DNA of 64,000 bases from Alcanivorax sp. DP30 (GTDB lineage: Bacteria; Pseudomonadota; Gammaproteobacteria; Pseudomonadales; Alcanivoracaceae), in the NCBI RefSeq assembly GCF_009882945.1, contig NZ_WTUY01000005.1:537863-601862 (forward strand). The letters run 5' to 3'. Below are positions 1 through 7,537 of the stretch, one piece after another. Each line of letters begins with the position of its first letter. Position 1 is the first letter of the stretch. The position numbers and the translations under genes were made by a program. Under the pieces are notes generated by a model. It was not told the origin of the DNA, made no database searches, and saw nothing but the letters and a program-made list of their open reading frames with translations.

Positions 1-438
1 GACATCCTCCCGGTGCTGGTGCCCCATGATGCCCGTGAGCCGTGCCAGTACCGTTTTGCCTGGCAGGGCCGCACAGCGGGTGTGCTCACTGACCTGGGCT
101 CGGTAACCCCCCACGTGGTGGATGCCTACAGCGAATGCGATGCCCTGGTGCTGGAGTGCAATCATGACCGCCAGATGCTGGAAGGCGGCCCCTATCCTGT
201 TTCGTTGAAGCGCCGGGTGGGTGGTATGTTAGGGCATCTGAGCAACGACCAGGCGGCGGCGCTGTTGCGCCAGACCAATGTGGACCGCCTGCAACATCTT
301 GTGCTCTCTCACCTGAGTGAGCAGAACAATACGGCCATGCTGGCGCTGGATGCCATCGAGCGGGTAATGACCTGCGGCCGGGAACGAATTGGCGTGGCCA
401 GTCAGACCGAAGGGTTCGACTGGCTGCAGATACATTGA
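1..438 (+). CDS. MBL-fold metallo-hydrolase, C-terminal part (5' end outside window)
   Basis: The reading frame is open from base 1, so only about the last 145 residues are visible. They fit the C-terminal half of a YycJ-type metallo-beta-lactamase-fold hydrolase: a segment LTDLGSVTP, then LECNHD, then the His-containing LSHLSEQNN, which in this family supply metal-binding and fold residues. The reaction cannot be read from the sequence. purC follows after 18 bases on the same strand, an arrangement also found in Pseudomonas, so the two are probably co-transcribed. Family assignment is good; the substrate is unknown. Confidence 0.75.
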   Translation, partial: DILPVLVPHDAREPCQYRFAWQGRTAGVLTDLGSVTPHVVDAYSECDALVLECNHDRQMLEGGPYPVSLKRRVGGMLGHLSNDQAAALLRQTNVDRLQHLVLSHLSEQNNTAMLALDAIERVMTCGRERIGVASQTEGFDWLQIH

Positions 439-456
439 CGGGTGATAGGCCTTTTC

Positions 457-1173
457 ATGGAAAAACGCGACGAGTTGTATGCCGGCAAAGCCAAGTCTGT
501 ATACACCACTGATGATGCAGACCAGCTGGTAATGGTGTTTCGTGATGACACTTCTGCCTTTGACGGCAAGAAGAAAGAAGCCCTGGCGCGCAAGGGTGCC
601 GTGAACAACCAGTTCAACGCTGCCATTATGGAAAAGCTGAAGGCCGCCGGCATTCCCTGTCACTTCGAGAAAATGCTGTCTCCCACCGAGTCGCTGGTGA
701 AGAAGCTGGACATGATTCCGGTGGAATGTGTGGTGCGAAATGTCTCCGCCGGTTCCATTTGCCGTCGTCTTGGCGTGGAAGAGGGGCTGGAGCTGAATCC
801 GCCGACCTTTGAGTTCTTCCTCAAAAACGATGATCTGGGTGATCCCATGGTCAACGATTACCACATCCGCAGCTTTGGTTGGGCTACCGATGAGCAGGTT
901 GCTGAAATGAAGGAACTGACCTTCAAGGTGAACGATGTGCTCAAGCAGCTGTTCCTGGATGGCGGCATGCTGCTGGTGGATTACAAACTGGAATTTGGCG
1001 TGTTTAATGGGGAAGTGCTGCTGGGTGATGAATTCAGCCCGGACGGCTGTCGCCTGTGGGACAAGGATACCCGCGAAAAGCTGGACAAGGACCGCTTCCG
1101 CCAGGGGCTGGGTGGCGTAGTTGAAGCCTACGAAGAAGTCGGGCGTCGCCTGGGTATGACCTTCGATTATTGA
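457..1173 (+). CDS. purC: Phosphoribosylaminoimidazole-succinocarboxamide synthase (SAICAR synthetase)
   Basis: PurC joins aspartate to CAIR with ATP hydrolysis in de novo purine synthesis in the cytoplasm. The 238-residue product has the usual length for the bacterial short form and shows family motifs [20 protein letters not shown] and LVDYKLEFG. The ATG at 457 gives the normal family N-terminus [13 protein letters not shown]; an upstream in-frame GTG at 442 would add five unconserved residues. It lies 18 bases after the MBL-fold gene, and purL, another purine gene, lies about 6 kb downstream. Confidence 0.97.
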   Translation: MEKRDELYAGKAKSVYTTDDADQLVMVFRDDTSAFDGKKKEALARKGAVNNQFNAAIMEKLKAAGIPCHFEKMLSPTESLVKKLDMIPVECVVRNVSAGSICRRLGVEEGLELNPPTFEFFLKNDDLGDPMVNDYHIRSFGWATDEQVAEMKELTFKVNDVLKQLFLDGGMLLVDYKLEFGVFNGEVLLGDEFSPDGCRLWDKDTREKLDKDRFRQGLGGVVEAYEEVGRRLGMTFDY

Positions 1174-1229
1174 GGGTCTACTGCCGGCGCGGAAAGCGCC
1201 GGCACACAAATAATAAGAAGGAGAAGAAG

Positions 1230-1463
1230 ATGAAAAGCGTAATTCGTCTGGCCGCCGTGGCCATGTTGTCGGTAGTGTTGAGTGGTTGCTTCCTTACCAA
1301 GATTGTAACTACCCCCATGCGCCTGGTTGGCGCGGCAGGCTCGGTGGTGGGCGCAGCTTTGTCTATCATTCCTGTGGCGGGTAATGCTGCGGATGAAGCG
1401 CTTGAGAAAGTGGATGGCGCTATCGACACCACCGCGGACAGCATCGACAAGATCCCGCTGTAA
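1230..1463 (+). CDS. Small predicted lipoprotein
   Basis: A 77-residue protein with a hydrophobic signal segment ending in the lipobox LSGC (Cys20), so it is probably lipidated and held in the envelope. After the Cys comes a glycine/alanine-rich stretch (GAAGSVVGAALSIIP) and an acidic C-terminus. A good ribosome-binding site (AAGGAG) lies just upstream of the ATG. It resembles a family of very short gammaproteobacterial lipoproteins of unknown role. It lies 56 bases after purC. No function can be assigned. Confidence 0.75.
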   Translation: MKSVIRLAAVAMLSVVLSGCFLTKIVTTPMRLVGAAGSVVGAALSIIPVAGNAADEALEKVDGAIDTTADSIDKIPL

Positions 1464-1577
1464 CCGGTTGGACATTCGGGTTGGCGCCGGAGCGCTTGTA
1501 ATCCACGGGGGGCTGTGAAGAATAAGGTTTGCGCCCTCCCGGGACGCCCGACATAACAACAAGAACTGGAGTTCGCC

Positions 1578-2084
1578 ATGCGTCGCTGGCTTGTGTCTCT
1601 CATTGCCTTATTGCCATTTTCCGCTCAAGCGGACGATGCCCTGATCGGTCTGGGTTACCTGAATGGCCTGGTGGGCATCAATCTGGAGTGGGCCACCACC
1701 CAGAACAGTTTCTTTGCTCTTCCTGCCTACTATGTTGATTCCTCCGGTCTGGATACGGACGAATTTCGCTGGGTGGTTGGCTGGCGCCATAAAATGGAGC
1801 GCGGCATGATGGATGAGAGCGGTTTCTATACCGGTCTGATGGCCGGCGATCTGGGCGGTGAGCGTCATTATGAGCGTCTGGGTGCCGGGTTTGAAATCGG
1901 CCATCAGTGGGTAAAGCCCTATTCACGCTGGACTGTCAGCGCTGCCATTGGTGCCCTTGAGGCGCTGGAGTGCGCCGACTACAAGGCTGCCATCCGCTGT
2001 GACAGTGAAGAAGAGCAGGAGCAAAACGACCTGGATATCGAGCCAGTTGTGGTTCTGGGTATCAGTTACAGCTTCCGCCGCTAA
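1578..2084 (+). CDS. Hypothetical exported protein, possibly a small outer-membrane beta-barrel
   Basis: 168 residues with a clear type I signal peptide (about residues 1-18, ending SAQA before DD). The mature part alternates hydrophobic and polar residues with many glycines and aromatics, and the last strand is VVLGISYSFRR, which resembles the closing strand of a small beta-barrel. A GGAG ribosome-binding site precedes the ATG. An acidic patch (DSEEEQEQNDLD) near the C-terminus would be a loop. I do not recognise the family, and the barrel idea is inference. Confidence 0.6.
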   Translation: MRRWLVSLIALLPFSAQADDALIGLGYLNGLVGINLEWATTQNSFFALPAYYVDSSGLDTDEFRWVVGWRHKMERGMMDESGFYTGLMAGDLGGERHYERLGAGFEIGHQWVKPYSRWTVSAAIGALEALECADYKAAIRCDSEEEQEQNDLDIEPVVVLGISYSFRR

Positions 2085-2511
2085 AAAGGCGTATTCCCCT
2101 GTTTGAGCGGCGCTCGCGCCGCGAAAACTGCCCTCTCTGCTGTCGCCGCAACGGTGCGGCCAATCTGCGTGCCGTGTTTTCCCGCCAAGGCACCGTTTCT
2201 TTATTTACACGGGCAACAGATTTCGCCTGCATGTCTACCTGTGCCCTGTGATTGCGCATCACTTTTGCACAGTCTGGCGACGTTATTTCACTTGTATTCT
2301 AGCGATCCCGCCTAACTCATTGATTTGTGGGTTTAAGGTCTTAACTTCATGATTTTAAAGGGTTTTAACCGCATGGACATTTTTTCATCACTTTAGTGCC
2401 ATCATAGGTATTGTCTGTGCTGGCGCCAGTTCCTGACAGTCTATGCACAGAGTTATCCACAGATATTGTGAGTAACTTTTCCATGCACAAAAAAGCATCA
2501 AGAAGAGGCGA
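2085..2511. other. Intergenic region of about 430 bases
   Basis: No convincing gene is visible between the exported-protein gene and the HD-domain gene, which converge on it. The second half (about 2300-2500) is AT-richer than its surroundings and contains a perfect DnaA-box sequence. No T-tract terminator hairpin stands out. Confidence 0.5.
2453..2461 (+). promoter_or_regulatory. Single consensus DnaA box (TTATCCACA)
   Basis: The nine bases match the high-affinity Escherichia coli DnaA box exactly. Only one copy is seen in this gap, so this is not evidence for an origin. It may titrate DnaA or be a chance match. Confidence 0.35.
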
Positions 2512-3057
2512 TTAGCGACGCAGCATGGGCAGTGGTCGCCACGGTTGGCTGAGCAGTTGCTGGCCACTGAGCTTGAGTAGCAGGGTATGAAAGCCGGCGT
2601 TGGGAAAGGTCTCACGGATATGTCGAATGCGTGCCGAGGGGAGGCCAAAGCGAAGCAGTCCCAGGCTCACGTCAATCCAGTCTGCGCGCCGGAACATCTC
2701 GCCCAGCGCCAGGGTGTCCCGACTGAAGCGACTGATCTTGTGGTGGTTGAGAATCATGGCCTCAACGGCAGGTATCCAGGCATGCAGACCCTGCTCTTCC
2801 AGATAGTGGCAGGCAAGGCGGGATGAGGGCTCCAGGTAGTCAAAGGTACCTGCCAGCCAAATCCCTGCATCGTGGAAAAAACCGGCAATGGCGACCTGGT
2901 CCAGCTCCTCTTCACTGAGCAAACGCTGGGAGGCGACCAGATTGACCACCCGGTAAATATGGTTGCGGTAGGGGGTCTGGTCCTTGCCAAACCGGTCCGA
3001 GTAGGTGTCAAAAAGGGCTTCGATGCGAGGGTGCCGTTGTATCAGGTCTGGTGTCAT
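2512..3057 (-). CDS. HD-domain phosphohydrolase-like protein
   Basis: A 181-residue protein with the HD-superfamily metal-binding pattern: His33 in RNHIYRV, His62-Asp63 in FFHDAGIW, further histidines at 105-106 (NHHK) and Asp126 (RADWID). HD proteins hydrolyse phosphate esters of nucleotides or related small molecules, but the substrate is not evident. No partner domain is attached. The gene stands alone, divergent from the GntR regulator (228-base gap), and could be controlled by it; that is only a positional inference. Confidence 0.8.
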   Translation of the reverse strand: MTPDLIQRHPRIEALFDTYSDRFGKDQTPYRNHIYRVVNLVASQRLLSEEELDQVAIAGFFHDAGIWLAGTFDYLEPSSRLACHYLEEQGLHAWIPAVEAMILNHHKISRFSRDTLALGEMFRRADWIDVSLGLLRFGLPSARIRHIRETFPNAGFHTLLLKLSGQQLLSQPWRPLPMLRR

Positions 3058-3213
3058 TGTGTGTCCATACAGGTGAGCCCTACATAGTGACTGCCGGTCT
3101 GGGTGAAATCCAGTATTGGCGCGCAGTTATTCCATCCGGTTGGCAATTCTGGCGTGTCATGTATCCCGATGCGTTGTGCTTTGCGGGAATTTGTCATGTC
3201 TTGTTGGTGGGGC

Positions 3214-3242
3214 TTGGTGCGGAAAAGCTCCTGTACTATAGT
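3214..3242 (+). promoter_or_regulatory. Candidate sigma-70 promoter of the GntR-family gene
   Basis: TTGGTG (3214-3219) and TATAGT (3237-3242) are separated by 17 bases and lie about 45 bases before the GTG start. Spacing and the -10 match are good; the -35 is moderate. Confidence 0.45.
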
Positions 3243-3254
3243 CGGACAATAATT

Positions 3255-3268
3255 TTGAAATTGTTCAA
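3255..3268. promoter_or_regulatory. Inverted repeat TTGAA-4-TTCAA, candidate GntR operator
   Basis: A perfect 5-base inverted repeat with a 4-base spacer lies just after the candidate -10 and before the start codon of the GntR-family regulator. The position suits autorepression. The motif was found by eye only. Confidence 0.35.
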
Positions 3269-3285
3269 CAAGGACCGGGGGTCAG

Positions 3286-3984
3286 GTGAGCTTCAAGGCA
3301 AAGGAAAGTCTTTCTGAACAGATCGCCCAGCATCTTGCGGATCAGATTATTCGCGGTGACGTACTGGCGGGAGATCGCATTCAGGAACTGCGTGTTGCCG
3401 GTGAGCTGGAGGTCAGCCGGGGCTCTGTGCGAGAGGCATTGTTGATCCTGCAGCGGCGGCAGCTCATTGATATCCTGCCGCGACGCGGTGCCGTGGTGAA
3501 GGAAATGTCCGAGGCCCACGTGCGCAGCCTTTACGAAGTCATGCAGATCCTGCTTGGGTTGGTCATACGAAAGGCCATCAAGGTGGTGCAGGAAGACGAT
3601 CTGGATGCCTTTATCGAGCTGGTCCATGGCCTCCAGGTGGCCGCAGAAGAGCGCAACCTGGATGAGTTCTTTAAGCTCAGTTTCCGCTTCCTTGAGCACG
3701 CTTATCCCTTCGCCCGCAACCCGTTCGTGGAAGATATCCTGATCAACATGCAGCCGGCCATGCAGCGCGCCTACTTTATGGCGCTCCACCTGGAAGCGGA
3801 TGAAGTGAAGGAATGTCTGTCGTTCTTCAAGGCACTGGTGGAAACCATTTTCCGCCGTGATGTGCGTTCTGCCCTGGAAATCATCCGCGAATTTGCGGAG
3901 CACCAGTCCGAGCTGGTGGAAGAGTCCATCACCCGGGCACGGCAAATCGAGACCGCCTGGGGCTCACGACGGAAAAAGTCATAA
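3286..3984 (+). CDS. GntR-family transcriptional regulator (FadR/FCD type)
   Basis: 232 residues. The N-terminal winged helix (about 10-75) contains the GntR pattern QIAQHLADQII...GSVREAL, and the all-helical C-terminal part fits an FCD ligand-binding domain. Such proteins sense small acids or acyl-type ligands and repress nearby genes. The start is the GTG at 3286, preceded by a purine-rich stretch. The gene is followed by tRNA-Val and is not in an obvious operon. Target genes and ligand are unknown. Confidence 0.88.
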   Translation: MSFKAKESLSEQIAQHLADQIIRGDVLAGDRIQELRVAGELEVSRGSVREALLILQRRQLIDILPRRGAVVKEMSEAHVRSLYEVMQILLGLVIRKAIKVVQEDDLDAFIELVHGLQVAAEERNLDEFFKLSFRFLEHAYPFARNPFVEDILINMQPAMQRAYFMALHLEADEVKECLSFFKALVETIFRRDVRSALEIIREFAEHQSELVEESITRARQIETAWGSRRKKS

Positions 3985-4000
3985 AGCACGGGGCAGGGGG

Positions 4001-4029
4001 TTGCCCTGATCCGGCAAGCTGCATAGAAT
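4001..4029 (+). promoter_or_regulatory. Candidate promoter of tRNA-Val
   Basis: TTGCCC (4001-4006) and TAGAAT (4024-4029) with a 17-base spacer lie 35 bases before the mature tRNA 5' end, followed by a GC-rich discriminator, as is common for stable RNA promoters. Confidence 0.5.
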
Positions 4030-4064
4030 TGCCACCCTCTTCAGGCGGTTAGCCTGTTAGACAT

Positions 4065-4141
4065 ACAACCGTAGCTCAGTTGGTTAGAGCACCACCTTGA
4101 CATGGTGGGGGTCGGTGGTTCGAATCCACTCGGTTGTACCA
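4065..4141 (+). tRNA. tRNA-Val (anticodon GAC)
   Basis: The cloverleaf can be folded by eye. The acceptor arm is ACAACCG paired with CGGTTGT, followed by discriminator A and an encoded CCA at 4139-4141. The D arm contains AGCTCAGTTGGTTAGAGC. The anticodon stem CCACC/GGTGG encloses the loop TTGACAT with anticodon GAC, and the T arm contains GGTTCGAATCC. A promoter-like sequence precedes it and a terminator hairpin follows directly, so it appears to be a single-gene unit. Confidence 0.96.
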
Positions 4142-4148
4142 AATTGCG

Positions 4149-4184
4149 AAAGGCCCCGTCGTACTGCGATGGGGCCTTTTTGTT
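4149..4184 (+). terminator. Rho-independent terminator after tRNA-Val
   Basis: The stem AAAGGCCCC pairs with GGGGCCTTT across a short loop and is followed by T residues (GGGGCCTTTTTGTTT). It begins eight bases after the tRNA CCA end. Confidence 0.85.
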
Positions 4185-4231
4185 TCTGGATGCCCTGCTA
4201 GAATCCGGGTTTTGCTGACATCCATTTCGTG

Positions 4232-4711
4232 ATGACCTCTATCGATTTCCTGGGTAATCCTGATGCCCGTCTTGTTTTGTATCTTCCGCATCGGCCGGCG
4301 GGGCTGGATAGCTTTGCGCATGCTCCCTCTGCTGAGGTGATTGTGGCTGCCAACAGCAATCACTGGCGCAAAATCATTAACCTGCTGGCGAAGGTGGTGA
4401 GTCCGGTGGCGGATGACTGGCGGGCTTTTCGCGATAGTCGCCTGTTCAATGAAGCGGCCCTGTGTTTTGCTCCAGAGGTTGGGGGACAGGAGGGCTGGCA
4501 CTGGATTGCGGGACAGGCCAATCGGGAGCGTTTTGCGGGGTTTGAGTGTCAGGCGCGGACGCTCCCGGACGATACCGGGATCGCAGTAGATTGGCCACGA
4601 AAGCTGTTGCTGTCTCCGTATCCGGATTATCGGCAACTGAGTAACCAGCGCGTAGAGCGTATCCGTGCGCTGCTGGGGCAGGCCGGGTTTTATGCCGGGA
4701 TGGGCTCATGA
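4232..4711 (+). CDS. Conserved-looking hypothetical protein
   Basis: 159 residues from ATG 4232; a GTG one codon upstream is less likely. No signal peptide or membrane segment is seen. The segment VIVAANSNHWRKIINLLAKV in the N-terminal half looks like the most constrained part. The stop overlaps the start of the DUF72 gene (ATGA), so translation of the two is probably coupled and they may work together. I do not recognise the family with confidence. Confidence 0.6.
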   Translation: MTSIDFLGNPDARLVLYLPHRPAGLDSFAHAPSAEVIVAANSNHWRKIINLLAKVVSPVADDWRAFRDSRLFNEAALCFAPEVGGQEGWHWIAGQANRERFAGFECQARTLPDDTGIAVDWPRKLLLSPYPDYRQLSNQRVERIRALLGQAGFYAGMGS

Positions 4712-5553
4712 TGCGGCCATATCGGCTGGGCTGTCCGCAGTGGCAGCACCCCAGCTGGCAAGCACGATTGCCGGCAGGCGCGGGTCCCCTGGGGCGTTAC
4801 AGTGAAGTGTTTGATTGCGTGGAGGGAAACACTACCTTCTACGCCACCCCCACCCGGAATCAGTGCGAACAATGGCGCTCACAGGTGAGGGATGACTTCC
4901 GTTTTCAATTCAAATTTCCCCGTGCGGTGACTCACGATCGACTTCTGAGCGGCACGGCAGGCCTGGTGCAGGAATTCCTGGACACTCTGGCACCCTTGCA
5001 GGATGTGATGGGGCCTTTTTTGCTGCAGTTGCCTGCGGCGTTTGGACCTGGGCACTTGGATGCATTGTGGGGTTTTCTGGATGCCTTGCCAGACCCGCTG
5101 CGCTGTGCTGTAGAGGTGCGTCATCTGGCGTTCTTTGCCAAGGGGGAGGGCGAGCGTGTGTTGAATCAGGGGCTGCGCGAACGCAATACGGCGCGGGTCT
5201 GTTTCGACAGTCGGGCGCTGTTCAGTCAAGTGGCCTCGGATGCCGCTACTGCGGATGCCCAGAGGAAGAAGCCGCAGGTGCCTGTGCATGTATTGCCGGT
5301 GGAGGCAGATCCGGTGATCCGCTTTATTGGCCATCCCCAGTTGGCGCTCAATGAGGCGTTCCTGAAGCCGTGGGTGACTCGAGTATCGGAATGGATCGCA
5401 GCAGGCCTTCGGCCCTATATGTACATCCACATGCCGGATAACGGCGATGCGCTGGAGCTGGCGGAGCTGTGGCACGGGATGATGCGGGAAGTGTGGCCGG
5501 ATATGACCCCGTTGCCGCTGGTGAGGCAGGTGGATCAGCCGGGGTTGTTTTGA
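4708..5553 (+). CDS. DUF72 (YecE-like) family protein
   Basis: 281 residues with a DUF72 TIM-barrel pattern: N-terminal LGCPQWQHPSW, then YSEVFDCVEGNTTFY, FQFKFPRAVTHD, LLQLPAAFGP, CAVEVRHLAF and C-terminal MYIHMPDNGDALELA. This family is widespread but biochemically undefined; conserved acidic and aromatic residues line a central pocket. The start overlaps the preceding hypothetical gene by four bases. Family assignment is firm; function is not known. Confidence 0.88.
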   Translation: MMRPYRLGCPQWQHPSWQARLPAGAGPLGRYSEVFDCVEGNTTFYATPTRNQCEQWRSQVRDDFRFQFKFPRAVTHDRLLSGTAGLVQEFLDTLAPLQDVMGPFLLQLPAAFGPGHLDALWGFLDALPDPLRCAVEVRHLAFFAKGEGERVLNQGLRERNTARVCFDSRALFSQVASDAATADAQRKKPQVPVHVLPVEADPVIRFIGHPQLALNEAFLKPWVTRVSEWIAAGLRPYMYIHMPDNGDALELAELWHGMMREVWPDMTPLPLVRQVDQPGLF

Positions 5554-5565
5554 TACCCCAGTGGC

Positions 5566-5706
5566 GAGTTACGAGGAGCGAGTTTCGAAAGTCTAAACCT
5601 GAGGAAGGCGATGGCGATACAGGGATGGCAAAGCGGAGATAGTACTGAGGGAGCGCGAAGCGAATCCTGGAACGGTCTTCGCTTCTCGCTTCTCGAAACC
5701 CGTTAC
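5566..5706. repeat. Intergenic inverted repeat with CTTTCGAAACTCGCT core
   Basis: The left arm near 5579-5593 (AGCGAGTTTCGAAAG) and the right arm near 5682-5700 (CGCTTCTCGAAACCC) are imperfect inverted copies. The left arm, read in reverse complement, matches CTTTCGAAACTCGCT near 13388, so this is a dispersed family. It fills the gap between the convergent DUF72 and mltF genes. Confidence 0.5.
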
Positions 5707-5712
5707 TGATTT

Positions 5713-7116
5713 TCAGTTCAGGGCGATGCGGGTGCCGTCACGACGCTGGCTGTTTTCAGCCCACACCAGAAGATCGTAGTAGCGGCGGATGTGGCGAACG
5801 TAGACCACCGCCTGACCGCCACGGGCATTGCCGTATTTCAGCTGGCTGGCGTAACCCGGCTTGGCGAGCATGGGCAGGCGCTGTTTCACATCCTGCCAGT
5901 TGTCCGGGTTGCCGCCCTGACGCTGGGTCAGGATGCGGGCATCTTCCAGGTGGCCATAGCCCACGTTGTAGGCGGCCAGCGCCATCCAGGTGCGGCTCGG
6001 CTCGGGAATCCGATCCGGGATGCGGGCATGGGTGCGACGCAGGTAACCGGCACCGGCGAGGATGCTCTGGGCGGGATCAGTGCGGTCACTGATACCCATT
6101 TGGCGGGCCGTATCGTTGGTCAGCATCATCAGGCCCTTCACCCCGGTAGGGGAGATGGCGCCCGGATCCCACAGGGATTCCTGGTAGGCTACCGCCGCCA
6201 GCAGACGCCAGTCGAAACCGCTTTCGTCACCGGCCTGACGGAACAGTTCTTCATAACGGGGCAGGCGTTGCTCCAGGTGACGCATGAAGCTGCGTGCGGC
6301 ATACAGGTTGAAGTGTTCAACATGCCCGTAGAAGCGGTCTTCCAGTTTGGCCGTGGTGCCGTCCGCCTTGACCTGTGTCAGGTAACGTTGCGCGGCCAGG
6401 TACAGACTCTGATCATCCTTGGGGTTCAGTGCCCATGCCAGCGGCATATCAGCGGCCATGGTGTAGTCGGCAATCAGATCAGGCCACAGGGCGCGCTGCA
6501 GGGCATAGCTGTTGGAATTGATCAGGGTGTAGTCCACCTCGCCATCTTCCACCAGGGCCAGCAGCTGCTCCGGGGAGGCTTCTTCCACTTCAATGAATTC
6601 CAGCTCCGGATTTTCCAGCTGTGCCTTGATCAGCAGCTCGGCATGGCTGGAACCCGCCGGCACAGCCACAGTATGGCCTGCCAGTTCATTGACGTCGGTA
6701 ACCCGCGGGCTGTCCAGGCGACGCACCACCAGGGAATCCACATTCTGATAGGGGGTGGTGAATTGCAGCCCTTCGCTGCGCTCCGGGGTGTTCACCAGAC
6801 CGGCGGCGGCAATGTCGGCGGTACCCTTGCGGATAACGTAGCGAATATAGGAAAGGTCGTCGGACTCGAGGATACGCAGCTCTACACCCAGACTGTCAGC
6901 GAACCCTTTGGCCAGCTCGTACTCCATGCCGGTGAAGCCGTGCTGGTCTTCATAATAGGTCGTGTTGGATGGACGAGTAATCACCACCAGCTCACCACGA
7001 GCCATGACCCGCTCCATGGCGGTAGGCGTGGGGCTCATGGCCAGCATCAAGCCCAATACGCTGAACAATGCCAGCGAGGCGAGGAGATGCTTACTGTGTC
7101 GGAAGAACACCGTCAT
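5713..7116 (-). CDS. mltF: Membrane-bound lytic murein transglycosylase F
   Basis: 467 residues. An N-terminal hydrophobic signal segment (about 9-30) is followed by a periplasmic solute-binding-like domain (about 37-265) and an SLT lysozyme-like domain (about 280-440). The catalytic glutamate is probably Glu313 in AVAYQESLW, with further family motifs PTGVKGLMML and YNVGYGH. MltF cleaves peptidoglycan glycan strands to anhydromuropeptides at the outer membrane. The gene is divergent from purL, as in Pseudomonas and its relatives. The solute-binding module is thought to regulate lytic activity in this family. Confidence 0.95.
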   Translation of the reverse strand: MTVFFRHSKHLLASLALFSVLGLMLAMSPTPTAMERVMARGELVVITRPSNTTYYEDQHGFTGMEYELAKGFADSLGVELRILESDDLSYIRYVIRKGTADIAAAGLVNTPERSEGLQFTTPYQNVDSLVVRRLDSPRVTDVNELAGHTVAVPAGSSHAELLIKAQLENPELEFIEVEEASPEQLLALVEDGEVDYTLINSNSYALQRALWPDLIADYTMAADMPLAWALNPKDDQSLYLAAQRYLTQVKADGTTAKLEDRFYGHVEHFNLYAARSFMRHLEQRLPRYEELFRQAGDESGFDWRLLAAVAYQESLWDPGAISPTGVKGLMMLTNDTARQMGISDRTDPAQSILAGAGYLRRTHARIPDRIPEPSRTWMALAAYNVGYGHLEDARILTQRQGGNPDNWQDVKQRLPMLAKPGYASQLKYGNARGGQAVVYVRHIRRYYDLLVWAENSQRRDGTRIALN

Positions 7117-7537
7117 CCTTGGGGCTACCTCTGTCAGGTTATCCAGACAGGCCGATACTGCCTTACGTCGACCGGGTTACTAATCTTGTGCCTTGCTCGT
7201 ATCCTGTTTCCTTTTACGTCCCATATGTGATCTATATCACGAAAGACGGGCTGCACTCTATCATTGGCAACCCTCTGATATGTAACCATTTGTCGGACAA
7301 TTGATCCTTTTTTGCACAAATTTAATAACTCAAGAAGAGAGTATGAATTTGCTTATCAGGCATCCGGCGTAGGAGATTGTCCTGATTCTGAGGGCTGTCG
7401 TATTACCATAAGGTGGCCGCCCGGAAGTGGCCAAATATCCCCTTTAGAAGGCTGCGATGGCCGGTCAAATCCCGTATCATTGCGGCCCTGAATTGGGCAG
7501 CCCCCAACCCCAACTGGTTAATCATATAAGGCGCACT
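7117..7537. other. Divergent intergenic region between mltF and purL
   Basis: About 420 bases with no convincing gene. It must hold promoters for mltF (minus) and purL (plus). An AT-rich stretch lies around 7290-7350. A nine-codon frame at 7343 preceded by GAAGAGAG is too short to call. Confidence 0.5.

Noticed and set aside
5791-7230. 479-codon frame opposite mltF
   Set aside because: It is antisense to a clear lytic transglycosylase and shows no domain pattern.
7343-7372. Nine-codon leader peptide before purL
   Set aside because: It has a purine-rich upstream stretch but is too short to support, lies far (165 bases) from purL, and no attenuator hairpin follows.
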